This document shows positions 24,654-25,054 of a stretch of 25,054 bases of DNA, one piece after another. The notes beneath the pieces are model-generated. The model did no database searches. It was not told the origin of the DNA and saw only the letters and a program-made list of their open reading frames with translations. Both the position numbers and the translations under genes were made by a program. Positions within the stretch are counted from its first letter, which is position 1, and every line of letters begins with the position of its first letter. Location of the stretch: positions 1 through 25,054 of the forward strand of contig JAAXQB010000182.1 in NCBI GenBank assembly GCA_012329085.1, given 5' to 3'. Source of the stretch: Methanosarcinales archaeon (GTDB taxonomy: Archaea; Halobacteriota; Methanosarcinia; Methanosarcinales; Methanosarcinaceae).

Positions 24654-24676
24654 AATGAAATTAATATGCAATTAAT

Positions 24677-24692
24677 ACTATTTATAAATGCA
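24677..24692 (-). promoter_or_regulatory. srp54 TATA box
   Basis: On the minus strand GCATTTATAAATAGTA is a near-consensus archaeal TATA element centred about 32 nt before the ATG at 24653, predicting a leader of under 10 nt. Confidence 0.6.
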
Positions 24693-24849
24693 TATTGCCA
24701 TTATACCAATAGATTATTTTTTGCCATCCACATATAGAGCAATACTATAAATTTTTTACTGTGCATAATTTATAAAAAATATAACCATATGATTATATAA
24801 TTAGATTTGGTTTTTATAGGCATTAATAAAGATTATTCAAATATAAGTA

Positions 24850-25054
24850 TTATGATATCAAAAAAATCCAAAAAAAAAAAGAATTAACGAATGAAGTGAA
24901 ACTACATAATAAAATTATTAGGGGTTAATCGTCAGATTTCTGTTGAAACATGCCATTGGTGGAATTAAACGATGCAAGGATAACCACTGATAAATTTCGT
25001 AATAAAAAGGAATGCTTTTAATGATAACGATATGTTGATAGCATAGGATTTAAG
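24850..25054 (+). mobile_element. IS5-type transposase remnant, C-terminal part (runs to window edge)
   Basis: Reading across at least three frames recovers KKELTNEVKLHNKIIRG, then NRQISVE/HAIGGIKRCKD, then DKFRNKKECF and DNDMLIA. This order matches the C-terminus of DDE_Tnp_4 transposases of the IS5 family (LTxExKxxNxxI...RVVVEHxIGGIKRFxxxxDxFRNxxxGF...MxIACGLHN). Frameshifts and stops show the copy is dead. The rest of the element, if present, would lie in 24700-24850, where nothing is recognisable, or beyond the right edge. Confidence 0.7.

Noticed and set aside
24654..24671. Upstream TTG start for srp54 (six extra residues)
   Set aside because: The ATG at 24653 gives the standard N-terminus and correct distance to the TATA box.

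Overview
The window comes from a methanogenic (or related methyl-coenzyme M reductase-bearing) archaeon. It carries the mcrBDCGA operon in canonical order (minus strand; mcrA runs off the left edge), an archaeal thermosome gene and an archaeal SRP54 gene. By eye, the McrA sequence looks most like the Methanosarcina/Methanocella side of the methanogens; this placement is tentative. The DNA is very AT-rich (roughly 30% GC by eye). The long intergenic stretches hold decayed gene pieces and many small palindromes, so this lineage tolerates non-coding debris.

Layout. 1-4974: mcr operon, minus strand. 4975-6004: divergent non-coding region between mcrB and glnA, with a duplicated glnA leader and short tandem repeats. 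6005-8049: glnA (+) and purE (-), convergent. 8057-9104: repeats and an ankyrin-repeat gene (+). 9171-10920: a radical SAM gene overlapping an amidohydrolase gene (-). 10921-13557: an EamA transporter gene (+) flanked by about 0.9 kb of non-coding DNA on each side; these flanks contain a decayed coding stretch and an IS5-type transposase N-terminal remnant. 13558-15286: serB (+), twin GC-rich hairpins, and a COG1340-like coiled-coil gene (+). 15287-16521: palindromes and a dead minus-strand gene. 16522-17448: standalone nifB (-). 17449-18126: palindromes and a degenerate copy of the thermosome 3' end. 18127-21460: a DpnII-type restriction-modification operon (two adenine methylases, a frameshifted second nuclease, a DpnII-like endonuclease). 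21668-24653: thermosome and srp54 (-). 24850-25054: C-terminal remnant of an IS5-type transposase.

The genes cover methane formation (mcr), nitrogen assimilation and nitrogenase-cofactor chemistry (glnA, nifB), purine and serine synthesis (purE, serB), protein folding and targeting (thermosome, srp54), and an accessory GATC-type defence cassette.

The most unusual signals lie outside the genes. (1) A dispersed family of 27-nt palindromes (12-bp arms, 3-nt loop) recurs in at least seven intergenic places, one of them inside the mcr operon. It is often joined to a second palindrome family (GCTCATTC/GAATGAGC) whose arms vary in a compensatory way. Together they look like an interspersed mosaic element. 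(2) The restriction-modification island lies between the intact thermosome gene and a roughly 80%-identical fragment of that gene's 3' end, which suggests insertion with target duplication or loss of a second thermosome gene. (3) The glnA promoter/leader is present twice, about 300 bp apart, with repeat elements between the copies.
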